From Pantoea cypripedii (lineage in GTDB: Bacteria; Pseudomonadota; Gammaproteobacteria; Enterobacterales; Enterobacteriaceae), in NCBI RefSeq assembly GCF_002095535.1, contig NZ_MLJI01000001.1, positions 2,655,832 to 2,719,831 on the forward strand: a stretch of 64,000 nt of DNA, given 5' to 3'. Numbering within the stretch: the stretch's first letter is position 1; each line of letters opens with the position of its first letter. Positions 1-9,111 of this stretch are shown here, one piece after another. The position numbers were made by a program, and so were the translations under genes. The notes under the pieces were generated by a model, which had not been told where the DNA came from, did no database searches, and saw only the letters and a list, made by a program, of their open reading frames with translations.

Positions 1-547
1 GTTTCAGCACCACGGCATTGCCCGCTGCCAGCGCCGGGCCGCATTTCCACGACGCCATCGATAACGGGAAATTCCACGGGGTGATGGCACCGATGACGCC
101 ATAAGGCTCGGAGATCAGCATGCCGAGGCTGCTTTCTTTGGTCGGGAACAGGTCGCCGCTGTATTTGTCGGCGCACTCGGCGTAGAAACGAATCGCTTCG
201 GCAGTGAACGGAATTTCATGCTGCACCACGTCACCGATCGGGCGGGTGGAGCCGAGCGCTTCCAGCTGCGCCAGCAGCAGATCGCTCTCAATCAGGTCCG
301 CCCAGCGACGCAGCACTTTGCCGCGTTCACGCGGTGGGCAGCTGCGCCAGCCGCTGGCAGTTAATGCGTGGTGAGCGAGAGTGACCGCACCATCCACATC
401 CGCTGCCGTGGCTTCATTCAGGCTGGCGTAGACTTTGCCATCGGAGGGGCGTTTAACCGCAAAAGACGCGCCCTGCGTATGTTGATGCTGACCATTAATA
501 TAATGTCCAGCGGGTAAAGAAACTTTTTCAGGGTCGAAACTTAACAT
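1..547 (-). CDS. aldehyde dehydrogenase, N-terminal part (gene runs off the window)
   Basis: The minus-strand frame opens with an ATG at 545-547 and stays open to base 1, giving about 182 residues of an NAD(P)-dependent aldehyde dehydrogenase. The N-terminal Rossmann part is present, including the family motif TPWNFP followed by GPALAAGNAVVLK close to the window edge. The catalytic glutamate and cysteine lie beyond the window, so the substrate cannot be read. The opening (SLPAGHYINGQ) is typical of cytosolic enzymes with no signal peptide. The next gene upstream is another aldehyde dehydrogenase of a different subfamily, separated by a terminator and an AT-rich leader, so this gene probably has its own promoter within 548-840. 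Confidence 0.85.
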   Translation of the reverse strand, partial: MLSFDPEKVSLPAGHYINGQHQHTQGASFAVKRPSDGKVYASLNEATAADVDGAVTLAHHALTASGWRSCPPRERGKVLRRWADLIESDLLLAQLEALGSTRPIGDVVQHEIPFTAEAIRFYAECADKYSGDLFPTKESSLGMLISEPYGVIGAITPWNFPLSMASWKCGPALAAGNAVVLK

Positions 548-841
548 GGAAAAATCCTTATTTGTTACACCCGTCATTAGCGTGCTAATTAAAACTTCTT
601 GCCACAGTTATCTGTGCTGTTAATAAGCTAATGCAGAAAGTATGCCAGCCCACCAAAAAATAATAATGCGTAAAAAACAGCCCAAAAAAATTTTCTGCCG
701 TATTGGCGAGCTAAATTTTGCGGAATTGCCGAAGCAATAAACAGATGATTTACTTCACAAAATACGTGCATCCCTTTGGTGCACCTCGCATGAAACTTGC
801 ACTAAAACAGCGAATGTCGGGAAAAACATGACATTGCGCAC
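548..841. other. AT-rich gap upstream of the aldehyde dehydrogenase
   Basis: About 300 bases without a gene, bounded by the dehydrogenase start and the terminator of the gabD-like gene. It is AT-rich with long A-runs and must hold the promoter of the partial dehydrogenase gene. No clear operator dyad or small gene was recognised. Confidence 0.5.
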
Positions 842-880
842 AAAATAAAAAGCGCCTGTTACCAAAGGCAACAGGCGCTG
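842..880 (-). terminator. Rho-independent terminator of the gabD-like gene
   Basis: On the minus strand an 11-bp stem (AGCGCCTGTTG / TAACAGGCGCT, one G-U pair) closes a short loop at 851-879 and is followed by CTTTTTATTTTG. It lies about 25 bases after the stop codon of the 905-2362 gene. Confidence 0.85.
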
Positions 881-904
881 AGCGGTTCGTTTGTTAATTT
901 TTAA

Positions 905-2362
905 TCAGAGACTGCCAATATGAAAAGTTTTCTGCTCCAGATACTCTTCAATTCCGTAGCGTGATCCTTCACGTCCTAATCCGGATAATTTAATTCCACC
1001 GAATGGCGCGGCATCTAATGAAATGGCACCGGTATTAAATCCCACCATGCCAAATTCCAGCGCTTCGGCGACGCGCCATGCACGGCGGATATTTTCGGTG
1101 AAGAAATAAGCCCCCAGGCCATAAGGCGTATCATTCGCCATAGCGATGGCTTCTTCTTCATCATCAAAAATAAACAGCGGCGCGACCGGGCCAAAGGTTT
1201 CTTCATGGGCGATACGCATGCGGCTGGTGACATTACCGAGCACCGTTGGCTGAACAAAAGTGCCGTTGGGCTGACTGATGCCACCCGTCAGCAGGGTTGC
1301 CCCCTGGCTCAGCGCATCATCAATATGGCTGTTCACCTTTTCAACCGCGCGATCGTTGATCAACGGACCGATGGTGCTTTGTGCATCAAAGCCGTCGCCG
1401 ACTTTTAACGTCGCTACCGCTGTCAGTAACCGTGCGCTGAAACGTTCATAAATGCCACGCTGCACCAGGATGCGGTTGGCACAGACGCAGGTTTGTCCGG
1501 CATTACGGAACTTGCTCGCCATCACACCAGCAATCGCAATCTCCAGGTCGGCATCGTCAAAGACGATCAAGGGTGCATTGCCGCCCAGTTCCAGGCTTAA
1601 ACGTTTTACGCTGTCGGCACTTTGCTGCATCAGCAACTGCCCGATGCGCGTGGATCCGGTGAAGGAGATTTTGCGCACCGTGCGGCTGGCGGTGAGCGTG
1701 CTGCCGATATCGGCAGGCAGGCCGGTCAGTACCTGAAGTACGCCGCTCGGGAAGCCTGCGCGTTCGGCCAGCACCGCCAGCGCCAGTGCGGATAACGGCG
1801 TCAGTTCGGAAGGTTTCACAATGATGGGGCACCCGGCTGCCAGCGCCGGAGCGACTTTGCGGGTGATCATTGCAATCGGGAAGTTCCACGGCGTGATGGC
1901 AGCGGCCACCCCCACCGGTTGTTTCAGCACCAGAATGCGGCGATCTTCGCTCGGTGCCGGGATGGTATCGCCATAGATACGGCGCGCCTCTTCCGCGAAC
2001 CATTTCACGAAACTGGCACCGTACAGCACTTCGCCTTTGGCTTCCGCCAGCGGTTTGCCCTGTTCGGCGGTCATGATAATCGCCAGGTCATCCGCATTTT
2101 CCAGGATCAGCTGATGCCACTTTTCCAGCAGCGCCGCGCGGGCGGCATTCGGCGTCTTACCCCAGCTGACGCGTACCGATTCGGCATAATCTATTGCCTG
2201 TTCGGTTTCTACCGCACCCAGTGCCGGGATGGTCACCAGCGTTTCCTGAGTGGAAGGATCGACAACCGGCAACGTCGCGCCGCTGTGCGCATCCTGCCAG
2301 CGCCCGCCAAATAACGCCTGCTGGCGCAGTAACTCCGTATCTTTCAGTTGAATTCGCGACAT
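905..2362 (-). CDS. gabD: succinate-semialdehyde dehydrogenase, GabD-like
   Basis: A 485-residue aldehyde dehydrogenase of full family length. It should oxidise succinate semialdehyde to succinate with NAD(P)+, the last step of 4-aminobutyrate breakdown, in the cytoplasm. Visible motifs are TPWNFP near residue 158, the glutamate of LELGGNAP (E258) and the catalytic cysteine of GQTCVCAN (C292). The stretches EQGKPLAEAKGE and SKFRNAGQTCVCANR match GabD closely. No GABA aminotransferase or permease gene is adjacent, so a related semialdehyde is possible as substrate. It lies downstream of cbl on the same strand but about 150 bases away, and ends at a strong terminator. Confidence 0.8.
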   Translation of the reverse strand: MSRIQLKDTELLRQQALFGGRWQDAHSGATLPVVDPSTQETLVTIPALGAVETEQAIDYAESVRVSWGKTPNAARAALLEKWHQLILENADDLAIIMTAEQGKPLAEAKGEVLYGASFVKWFAEEARRIYGDTIPAPSEDRRILVLKQPVGVAAAITPWNFPIAMITRKVAPALAAGCPIIVKPSELTPLSALALAVLAERAGFPSGVLQVLTGLPADIGSTLTASRTVRKISFTGSTRIGQLLMQQSADSVKRLSLELGGNAPLIVFDDADLEIAIAGVMASKFRNAGQTCVCANRILVQRGIYERFSARLLTAVATLKVGDGFDAQSTIGPLINDRAVEKVNSHIDDALSQGATLLTGGISQPNGTFVQPTVLGNVTSRMRIAHEETFGPVAPLFIFDDEEEAIAMANDTPYGLGAYFFTENIRRAWRVAEALEFGMVGFNTGAISLDAAPFGGIKLSGLGREGSRYGIEEYLEQKTFHIGSL

Positions 2363-2511
2363 GCTTTTCCCCTGTGTCTATGTCATTTCACTGTAACGCG
2401 GCGGCACAGCGCAGGATGTTTTTCTGCGAGAACGAAATGACACAGCTACGCGTTTTGCGACGGGAAAAGAAATTTTATGCTGCGCGGCCCGAACGAGCCG
2501 CACGCGGGAGG

Positions 2512-3471
2512 TTAGATCTGGAAATCGATGGCCGGTTCTTCGCCGGTTTCGTAGGAGAGCGCCTGACGTTTGATCTCCTCCAGCGACAGGTTGGCGTTAC
2601 AGAGTTCGAGGAATTGCCAGACATAGTTACGTTGCAGCTGGCCGCGTTTCAGGCCCAGCCAGACGGTGTTGGCATCGAATAAATGACGGGCATCGATTTT
2701 TACCAGGTCTTCACCATCGTAGATATCGCAAGCCTGGTCGGCGAGGATGCCGACGCCGAGACCCAGCTCGACATAGGTTTTTACCACATCGGAATCCTGG
2801 GCGCTGAGCACGATATCCGGCTTCAACCCGGCAGCCTGGAAGGCGCGGTCAACACGCGAACGACCAGTGATACCCTGACGGTAGGTAATCAGCGGATAGC
2901 GACTCAGTTGCCCCAGCGATACTGGCTCCGTCTGCAACAGTTCATGATCGTGCGGCACCAGCAGCGAGTGATGCCAGCTAAACCACGGGAAGGCTGCCAG
3001 GCTGGCGTTATTCACCAGTTGTTCACTGGCGATACCGACATCGGCCTCCCCCGCCAGCAACATCGCCACAATTTCCTGCGGTGATCCCTGATTCAGTTCC
3101 AGCCGGACATTGGGGTAGAGCTGGCGGAAAGCTTTGATCACTCGCGGCAGGCTGTAACGCGCCTGGGTATGGGTGGTGGCGATGGTCAGCACCCCGCTGG
3201 TTTCATTGGTAAACACATCGGCGAGGCGGCGGACTTTGCCCGCTTCATCAAGGATGCGTTCAGCAATGGTCAGCAACGCTTTACCTGGCTCGGTCATCCC
3301 CAGCAGACGTTTACCGCGACGGATAAAAATTTCGACGCCAAGTTCATCTTCCAAATCGCGAATATGGCGACTGACCCCGGATTGCGAGGTAAAGAGCGTG
3401 TTGGCGACTTCAGTCAGGTTGAACTCGCAACGGGCTGCTTCACGTATAATTTTAAGTTGCTGGAAATTCAC
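2512..3471 (-). CDS. cbl: LysR-type regulator Cbl (CysB-like)
   Basis: A 319-residue LysR-family activator. Cbl is the CysB-like regulator needed for use of sulfonates and other organic sulfur sources. The opening NFQQLKIIREAARC and the segments TSQSGVSRHIRDLE (recognition helix), THTQARYSLP and ITYRQGITGRSR match Cbl/CysB closely; the 319-residue length also fits. The frame opens further upstream, but the GTG at 3469-3471 is the likely start, because an AAGGAG ribosome site lies just before it and the family begins with NFQQLK. nac lies upstream on the same strand, the arrangement known in E. coli, but here about 710 bases with palindromic repeats separate them. Confidence 0.87.
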   Translation of the reverse strand: MNFQQLKIIREAARCEFNLTEVANTLFTSQSGVSRHIRDLEDELGVEIFIRRGKRLLGMTEPGKALLTIAERILDEAGKVRRLADVFTNETSGVLTIATTHTQARYSLPRVIKAFRQLYPNVRLELNQGSPQEIVAMLLAGEADVGIASEQLVNNASLAAFPWFSWHHSLLVPHDHELLQTEPVSLGQLSRYPLITYRQGITGRSRVDRAFQAAGLKPDIVLSAQDSDVVKTYVELGLGVGILADQACDIYDGEDLVKIDARHLFDANTVWLGLKRGQLQRNYVWQFLELCNANLSLEEIKRQALSYETGEEPAIDFQI

Positions 3472-3735
3472 ACCTTTTCTCCTTGTTCCTGCCCCTGTTT
3501 CATCCATGTTATGAAGTTGGTGGCAGTACAACAAATAATAAAAAACGGTTCGTTATGCGGAATGGTAATAAGGGGTGGGGGAGCCAGACCGGGATGGGGG
3601 CGGTGGCGATCTTGTTCGCCTGTCGCTGGCAGCAGCGGTTGTGCTCTGAGAAGGTTCCGCCCGCCAGGCTTTAGGTAGTTTCAGGACCGCCTGTGCGAGC
3701 GGACGGACCTCGCGGATTTTAAATAATTGGGTATT

Positions 3736-3827
3736 GCGCGATAAATCGCGCCGCTACAAATACGGTGCAATTTTTATCAATTAATTCAAATACCTGAATA
3801 TACCCGTAGCGGCGCGATTTATCGCGC
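3736..3827. repeat. pair of inverted REP-like palindromes
   Basis: GCGCGATAAATCGCGC plus CCGCTAC at 3736-3757 and its reverse complement at 3806-3827 face each other across 48 AT-rich bases. This is the layout of a BIME. The same unit recurs singly at 3962-3983, as a pair at 56155-56226, and in variant form at 57861-57884. Confidence 0.85.
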
Positions 3828-3961
3828 GCCGTTAAGCAAACAACAACGGAAAAACCCCAGAAAGTCATTGCTGTTGCAGCGTGGGTGTGAGCGCCATCCG
3901 GACTCGCTGAGCGCGGGAACGATTCCAGGATGAGCCGCAAGGATGCGGCGAAAGGCGGCGT

Positions 3962-3983
3962 GTAGCGGCGCGATTTATCGCGC
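3962..3983. repeat. single REP-like palindrome
   Basis: A third copy of GTAGCGGCGCGATTTATCGCGC in the same gap, embedded in GC-rich mosaic sequence with AAGGATGCGGCGAAAGGCGG upstream. Confidence 0.8.
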
Positions 3984-4184
3984 GAAAAAGCCGCGAAGCG
4001 GCGAGGAAGGCGGCGCAGGGCCGGGGAATGCAAAGGGGACGGCCAGGTCCCCTTTGCTCGGTCGCCGCACTGGCGAGCTGAAACTGCCAGTGCCGGTAGC
4101 GAACGAAACCAGCTCGTGGCGAACGAAACCACCTCAGAACCAGCAAGTGTCGGGCGCAGCCTGACCGGTCGCCCCCGACCGCAA

Positions 4185-5102
4185 TCAACCTACCAGCATT
4201 AATTCACGATCTTCCACCATCGGCTTATTCAGCAGCGACAGCAGAATATTTTTCACCGCCTGCGCTGATGGCGACAGTGGCAGGCGCGCAGACACGTTCA
4301 GTGACAGCGGCAGATTCAGCGATGGGCTGTTGATACGCGCCATCCAGGCATGCGTGGAGCTAACCAGCGCACGCGCAGCCGATTCCGGCAGTACGGTCAC
4401 GCCCATACCGCTCGATACTGCCGCAGTCAGCGTTGAAATCGATTCAATCTCACCAATAATGCGCGCGCTGAGGCGACGCAGGGAGAAGGCTTCATCCACA
4501 CGTTTACGTACCGCACTGTAATCGCGTGGCAGGAACAGGTTCATCTGCGCCACATCGGCCAGATCCACCGTAGCTCCTGGGCAGTCGGTGGCACCGACCA
4601 GATACAGTTCTTCTTTCATCAGCGGAATGCTGTTGATGCCCGCCGTCGGTGCGCGGTCGTACAGCACCGCCATATCCAGCTGGCCGTTCATCACTTTCTC
4701 GTTCAGAGAGGTACCACTGTTTTCATGCAGATACACCAGCACATCCGGGTACTGCTCGCGCACGGTTTGCAGCAATGGCATGGTCAGCGATGATGCTGCG
4801 GTGCCCGGTGCCAGACCAATCGAAACCTGGCCATTCAGCGCCTGACCCGCATTGATCACCGCCGTCTGCGCCTGTTCGCACTGACGCAGGATGGTGCGTG
4901 CGTGGGCATAAAGAATTTTACCGGCTTCCGTCGGCGTTACGCCGCGTTTGGTACGAATCAGCAATTGCTGATCCAGCTCGTTCTCCAGCGTCGCCACCTG
5001 CTGGCTAAGCGCGGGCTGCGCAATATGCAACACTTCTGCTGCCTGAGTCAGGCTGCCGATATCGACGATTTTTACAAAGTATTTCAGTCGTCTTAAGTTC
5101 AT
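4185..5102 (-). CDS. nac: nitrogen assimilation control regulator Nac
   Basis: A 305-residue LysR-family protein, the exact length of Nac. In enterobacteria Nac is made under nitrogen limitation and couples sigma-54/NtrC control to sigma-70 promoters. The helix-turn-helix segment AEVLHIAQPALSQQVATLE, the linker TKRGVTPTEAGKILY, and LAPGTAASSLTMPLLQ match Nac nearly residue for residue. The frame opens 27 codons earlier, but the ATG at 5100-5102 is chosen because GGAGG lies just before it and the family starts MNxRRLKYFV. A sigma-54-type promoter and an NtrC-like dyad lie upstream (5179-5194, 5324-5340), supporting both identity and regulation. Confidence 0.93.
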   Translation of the reverse strand: MNLRRLKYFVKIVDIGSLTQAAEVLHIAQPALSQQVATLENELDQQLLIRTKRGVTPTEAGKILYAHARTILRQCEQAQTAVINAGQALNGQVSIGLAPGTAASSLTMPLLQTVREQYPDVLVYLHENSGTSLNEKVMNGQLDMAVLYDRAPTAGINSIPLMKEELYLVGATDCPGATVDLADVAQMNLFLPRDYSAVRKRVDEAFSLRRLSARIIGEIESISTLTAAVSSGMGVTVLPESAARALVSSTHAWMARINSPSLNLPLSLNVSARLPLSPSAQAVKNILLSLLNKPMVEDRELMLVG

Positions 5103-5178
5103 TTTGCCTCCGTCACGGATCCCCGAATGCCCAATAATTATTGGTGCTCTTAGCCTGCTGGCTTGTGGTGATATAGGT

Positions 5179-5194
5179 TGCAATATGCAGGCCA
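5179..5194 (-). promoter_or_regulatory. sigma-54 promoter of nac
   Basis: Minus-strand TGGCCTGCATATTGCA has the invariant GG and GC dinucleotides with the standard -24/-12 spacing of the TGGCAC-N5-TTGCA consensus. It sits 77 bases upstream of the nac ATG, so transcription would start near 5167. Confidence 0.8.
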
Positions 5195-5323
5195 GGTTTT
5201 ATCAAAACACGTAAAAGCTTTACCAGATTTTTCCTAACGACGCGGAAAATAAGCGTTTCTGATTACCACTTTAGAGTTAATAAGCGCAGCACATGGCACG
5301 GATTGTTGAAAGATCGCGCGCAA

Positions 5324-5340
5324 CGCACCAAATAAGTGCA
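5324..5340. promoter_or_regulatory. NtrC-like enhancer site for nac
   Basis: CGCACCAAATAAGTGCA is a 17-base dyad that matches the NtrC pattern TGCAC-N7-GTGCA at 9 of 10 fixed positions. Its centre lies about 165 bases upstream of the predicted nac transcription start, a normal enhancer distance. Only this one clear site was found. Confidence 0.6.
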
Positions 5341-5494
5341 GAAAATGCGAGGCAGGTGTGCAAAAAAGTGATGACCCGGCGACTCTTTTTAGTGCACTGA
5401 ATGGCGTCAGCATGGGCAAAGACAGGGAAAATCAGTGAGTTAAATGAAGGTTATATTACAATATCAATAGTAAAACTTATCGTTCCACCTCGGT

Positions 5495-5622
5495 GATACG
5501 CTAAATCATTCGCGTTGTAGCAAGGCGGCATCTCCGGCTTAGCCCTGGGAGCATAGCTAACTATGTGACCAGGGTAAGCGGGAGATGCCAACGCGGCTAC
5601 AGCACGAAGGATGCCGCGTATC
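5495..5622. repeat. ERIC-type intergenic repeat
   Basis: A 128-base imperfect palindrome with ends GATACGC...GCGTATC. Its centre, CCCTGGGAGCATAGC followed by TAACTATGTGACCAGGGT, resembles the ERIC core (CCCAGGAGCTTAC...GTAAGTGACTGGGG). Length fits the usual ERIC of about 127 bases. The right end overlaps the stop codon of the adjacent permease gene. Confidence 0.75.
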
Positions 5623-6655
5623 AGCGTTTTTTGCGGTTGCGGTGCATATCGATCGACACCGCTGCGACGATAATGATGCCTTTAATGATGTCCTGAACGT
5701 ACGCATCCACCCCAATAAAGGTGAACCCACTCTTAATCAGGCCAAGGATCACTGCACCGATTAAGGTGCCGGTGATACGCCCCACGCCGCCCATCAGGCT
5801 GCTGCCACCGATAACTGCTGCGGCGATGGCATCCAGTTCATAGGCGAGGCCCATACTTGACTGTCCGCTACTGACGCGTGCCGCCAGTACCACACCAGCC
5901 AGGCCCGAGAGCGCACCGGCGATGGTGTAAACGATAATCAGGTATTTATTGACGTTGATGCCGGACACTTTGGCGGAGGTCATGTTGCCGCCAATGGCGT
6001 AGACATATTTGCCGTAGCGGGTGTGCTTCAGCGCGATGTGGAACAGGAACGCCACCACCAGGAAGATCACTACCGGCATTGCACCCTGACCGATCGAGGT
6101 GAAGCCATCAGACAGGAAGCTGATCGGGTTACCCTGGGTGTAGTACTGCGCCAGACCGCGTGCGGATACCATCATACCGAGGGTGGCGATAAACGGAGGA
6201 ATACCTGTTTTGGTGATCAGCACCCCGTTGACCAGCCCACAGACCAGCCCCACCCCAATACCCGCAACAATCGGGATGGCAGCGGGCAGGTTAACCAGCG
6301 AAGGATACATCGGCGACAGGCTATCGGAGGTTTGCGCCAGGCTGGCCGCGACCACTGCCGTCAAAGCGATGACCGAACCGGATGAGAGATCGATACCGGT
6401 GGTAATAATGACCTGAGTCACCCCCACCGCGATGATACCGATAATCGCCACCTGCAACACAATCAGCACCAGACGATTGGTGTTCATCAGGAAGGATTGG
6501 TCACGGACATACCAGCCCGCAATTTCAAAGATCAGGGCAATACCCAGCATCACCACAAAAATACCGGTATCTTTCGGCATCTTGTGGCGCAGATTGCTGA
6601 AAAAGGACGTCTGTTGTTCAGTTGCCTGGGGGGCCGTAACTTTCATGTTGCTCAT
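5621..6655 (-). CDS. CUT2-family sugar ABC transporter, permease
   Basis: A 344-residue inner-membrane protein of the RbsC/BPD_transp_2 family. It has about eight to ten hydrophobic segments, beginning GIFVVMLGIALIFEIAGWY, and the family segments TTGIDLSSGSV and GGVGRITGTLIGA. It would form the channel for an aldose or cyclitol. It starts 14 bases after the ATPase gene, so the three transporter genes form one operon. Its stop codon TGA falls inside the right end of an ERIC element, so the last residues (HRNRKKR) may have been altered by the insertion. Substrate is not readable; ribose, myo-inositol or another pentose are options. Confidence 0.87.
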   Translation of the reverse strand: MSNMKVTAPQATEQQTSFFSNLRHKMPKDTGIFVVMLGIALIFEIAGWYVRDQSFLMNTNRLVLIVLQVAIIGIIAVGVTQVIITTGIDLSSGSVIALTAVVAASLAQTSDSLSPMYPSLVNLPAAIPIVAGIGVGLVCGLVNGVLITKTGIPPFIATLGMMVSARGLAQYYTQGNPISFLSDGFTSIGQGAMPVVIFLVVAFLFHIALKHTRYGKYVYAIGGNMTSAKVSGINVNKYLIIVYTIAGALSGLAGVVLAARVSSGQSSMGLAYELDAIAAAVIGGSSLMGGVGRITGTLIGAVILGLIKSGFTFIGVDAYVQDIIKGIIIVAAVSIDMHRNRKKR

Positions 6656-6669
6656 AGTTGCCTCGCGCC

Positions 6670-8154
6670 TTACTCAGATGCCAGCGACAAAATGGTTTCC
6701 TGGTCGGCCTCTTCTTTATTGAGGATGCCGGTTATACGTCCTGCGTGCATCACCATCACGCGGTCACTCATGCCGAGAATTTCCGGCAGCTCCGAGGACA
6801 CCATGATGATGGCGACGCCACGGTTCGCCAGTTCGCTGATCAAACGATAGATCTCAGCTTTGGCACCCACGTCGATGCCACGCGTTGGCTCATCAAGGAT
6901 GAGGATCTTCGGCTGAGCCAGCAGCCAGCGGGCAATCAGCACCTTCTGCTGGTTACCGCCGCTGAGGTTATTGATGATTTGGTCCATGGTCGGCGTTTTG
7001 ATGTTCAGCTTGCGGATTTGCTCCATGCAGTCCTGCGCCATCTTCATATGGCTGACAAAACCGCTTTTGCCGATGTAATCCGGCATGTTGACGATGCTCA
7101 TGTTCTCCAGCACCGACAGCACCAGAAACAGTCCCGACTTTTTACGGTCTTCCGTCAGGAACGCCATGCCCTTCTCAATCGCTGTGGAGGGTGAGTCGAT
7201 TTTCACCGGCACGCCGTCGATCAGCACTTCGCCACTGTCGAAACTCTCCATGCCAAACAGGCTTTCCATCACTTCACTGCGACCGGCACCCACCAGCCCG
7301 GCAACGCCAAGAATTTCCCCTTTGCGCAGCGTGAAGCTGACATCTTTAAAGCGACCTTTGCTGTTGAGGTTGCGCACCGTCAGCACGTCTTCGCCAATCG
7401 CATTGTTGAATTTCGGGAACAGCTGGGTCAGCTCACGTCCCACCATCTGGGTAATCAGCGACTGACGGGTAAACTGCGTGGTGCTGTTGCTGCCCACCCA
7501 GGCACCGTCGCGGAAAATGCTGATTTCATCGGTGATGGAGAAGATTTCATCCATTTTGTGACTGATATAGATGATGGCTTTGCCCTGCTCACGCAGGTCA
7601 CGAATAATGGTGAACAGGTGCGAAACTTCTGTTTCTGTCAGCGCAGAGGTCGGTTCATCCATAATCACGATGTCGGAGTTCCACGACACCGCTTTGGCGA
7701 TTTCCACCATCTGCTGGGCTGCGATGCTCAGTTCACCGACCATACGGTCGGCTTTCAGACGGATATTCAGTTTGTTCAGCAGCTGTTGTGTCTGCTGGTT
7801 GAGTTTGCTGTGGTCAACAAAGCCGTATTTCATCGGTTCGCGACCGAGCCAGATGTTTTCAGCTACGGTCATATGAGGCACCAGATTCAGTTCCTGGTGA
7901 ATCATGGAGATCCCGGAACGCAGAGCATCCATGGTGTCCTGAAACTGCACTGGCTCCCCTTTAATGCGGATGGTGCCCTTATCGGGACGATACATCCCGA
8001 TAAGGCATTTCATTAAAGTGGATTTGCCCGCGCCATTTTCGCCCATCAGGGCATGTACCGACCCCGGTTTAACGCGCAGTGAGACATTGTCGAGTGCCTT
8101 CACTCCAGGGAAGAACTTGCTGATGCCTTCGGCTTCAAGCGCAAAAGCGGTCAT
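6670..8154 (-). CDS. CUT2-family sugar ABC transporter, fused ATPase
   Basis: A 494-residue protein with two ABC ATPase halves, as in RbsA/MglA. The first half has Walker [10 protein letters not shown] at residues 38-46 and the Walker B segment [10 protein letters not shown]. The second has a degenerate P-loop GLVGAGRSE, signature LSGGNQQKV and [12 protein letters not shown]. The degenerate second site is normal for this family. GGAGGTGATG lies directly before the ATG. It sits between the binding protein (33-base gap) and the permease (14-base gap) in one operon and would energise uptake from the cytoplasmic face. Confidence 0.9.
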   Translation of the reverse strand: MTAFALEAEGISKFFPGVKALDNVSLRVKPGSVHALMGENGAGKSTLMKCLIGMYRPDKGTIRIKGEPVQFQDTMDALRSGISMIHQELNLVPHMTVAENIWLGREPMKYGFVDHSKLNQQTQQLLNKLNIRLKADRMVGELSIAAQQMVEIAKAVSWNSDIVIMDEPTSALTETEVSHLFTIIRDLREQGKAIIYISHKMDEIFSITDEISIFRDGAWVGSNSTTQFTRQSLITQMVGRELTQLFPKFNNAIGEDVLTVRNLNSKGRFKDVSFTLRKGEILGVAGLVGAGRSEVMESLFGMESFDSGEVLIDGVPVKIDSPSTAIEKGMAFLTEDRKKSGLFLVLSVLENMSIVNMPDYIGKSGFVSHMKMAQDCMEQIRKLNIKTPTMDQIINNLSGGNQQKVLIARWLLAQPKILILDEPTRGIDVGAKAEIYRLISELANRGVAIIMVSSELPEILGMSDRVMVMHAGRITGILNKEEADQETILSLASE

Positions 8155-8187
8155 ACATCACCTCCGTACGGCTTTGTCGGGATCGGT

Positions 8188-9111
8188 TTATTTCTGATTA
8201 CGGGTTTCGAACTGTGCCATGTTTTCTTTGGTGATCAGCTGATACGGGATGTTGATGACCTTCTCAACTTTCTCGCCATTAACCAGCTTGATGGCTGCCT
8301 GTACCGCGCCTTCACCCTGGCCTTTTGCGTCCTGGAAGACGGTGGCGACCATTTTGCCGTTCTTCAGCATCTGTAACGCATCAGGTGTGCCGTCAACGCC
8401 AGCAATCAGGATGTGGTTCGGGTTTTTACCCAGTGCCTGCAGAGCACCAATCGCCATTTCGTCGTTGTTAGAAGCAATCGCCTGGATGTCATCACCTGCG
8501 GTCAGCCAGTTGCTCACCACATCGACTGCATCGTTACGCATAAATTTGGCTGTCTGTTTCTGTACCACTTTGATACCTGGGTATTTGGCGACCACCGCTT
8601 CCACCCCTTTGGTACGGTCACGGGTTGATTCGTTCGCCAGGTCACCCATCAGGATCGCGACGTTGCCTTTGCCGTTCATCGCTTTGGCCAGCGCTTCCAT
8701 TTGCAGACGCCCTGCCAGCTCGGAGTCAGAACCGACGTAGGCCATTTTGTCCGTCAGTTCTCCGGCCGGTTTGCGGTTAACGAAGATTAACGGGATGCCC
8801 GCTTTGGTGGCCGCATCCATGACTGGTTTCACGGCGTTGGTATCCACCGGGTTAACGATGATGGCGTCCACACCCTGACCGATAAAGTTCTGCACCTGTT
8901 GCAGCTGCTGTGATACGTCGCCTTTTGCGTCTTCGACCTGGCCTTTGACGTTGTCTTTAGTCATCTCTTTCTGCATCGCGGTGCGCAGAATCGTCAGAAA
9001 GTTGTCATCAAACAACGCCATAGAGACGCCAACCTGGATATCTTTTGCCATTACAGCGGCAGGTAACATGCAAGCTAACAGGGAAGTCACTAACGCTTTT
9101 TTAATGTTCAT
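8188..9111 (-). CDS. CUT2-family periplasmic sugar-binding protein
   Basis: A 307-residue periplasmic binding protein of the RbsB/peripla_BP_4 type. The signal peptide ends LLACMLPAAVMA before KDIQVGVSM. Family segments are GVDAIIVNPVDTNAV, IPLIFVNRKP and NDEMAIGALQALG. It is the first gene of the transporter operon, so promoter and operator are expected in 9112-9570. The pattern around NPVDTNAV and VNRKP resembles binding proteins annotated for myo-inositol as well as ribose, so substrate is left open. No sugar kinase or catabolic gene is adjacent, which suggests a peripheral uptake system. Confidence 0.87.
   Translation of the reverse strand: MNIKKALVTSLLACMLPAAVMAKDIQVGVSMALFDDNFLTILRTAMQKEMTKDNVKGQVEDAKGDVSQQLQQVQNFIGQGVDAIIVNPVDTNAVKPVMDAATKAGIPLIFVNRKPAGELTDKMAYVGSDSELAGRLQMEALAKAMNGKGNVAILMGDLANESTRDRTKGVEAVVAKYPGIKVVQKQTAKFMRNDAVDVVSNWLTAGDDIQAIASNNDEMAIGALQALGKNPNHILIAGVDGTPDALQMLKNGKMVATVFQDAKGQGEGAVQAAIKLVNGEKVEKVINIPYQLITKENMAQFETRNQK

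Larger units (their letters stand above)
3472..4184. other. repeat-rich gap between nac and cbl
   Basis: About 710 bases without a credible gene. It holds three copies of the GTAGCGGCGCGATTTATCGCGC palindrome and a further mosaic of GC-rich short repeats, for example two copies of GCGAACGAAACCA near 4100-4130. Open frames here are largely made of the repeats and are not believed. The promoter of cbl must lie at the 3480-3700 end. Confidence 0.6.

Noticed and set aside
3719..4188. minus-strand frames of 107 and 137 codons between nac and cbl
   Set aside because: They are made of the palindromic repeats (each copy gives RDKSRRY) and have no ribosome site or family likeness.
5234..5419. 61-codon frame upstream of nac
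   Set aside because: It overlaps the NtrC-like site and has no coding character.
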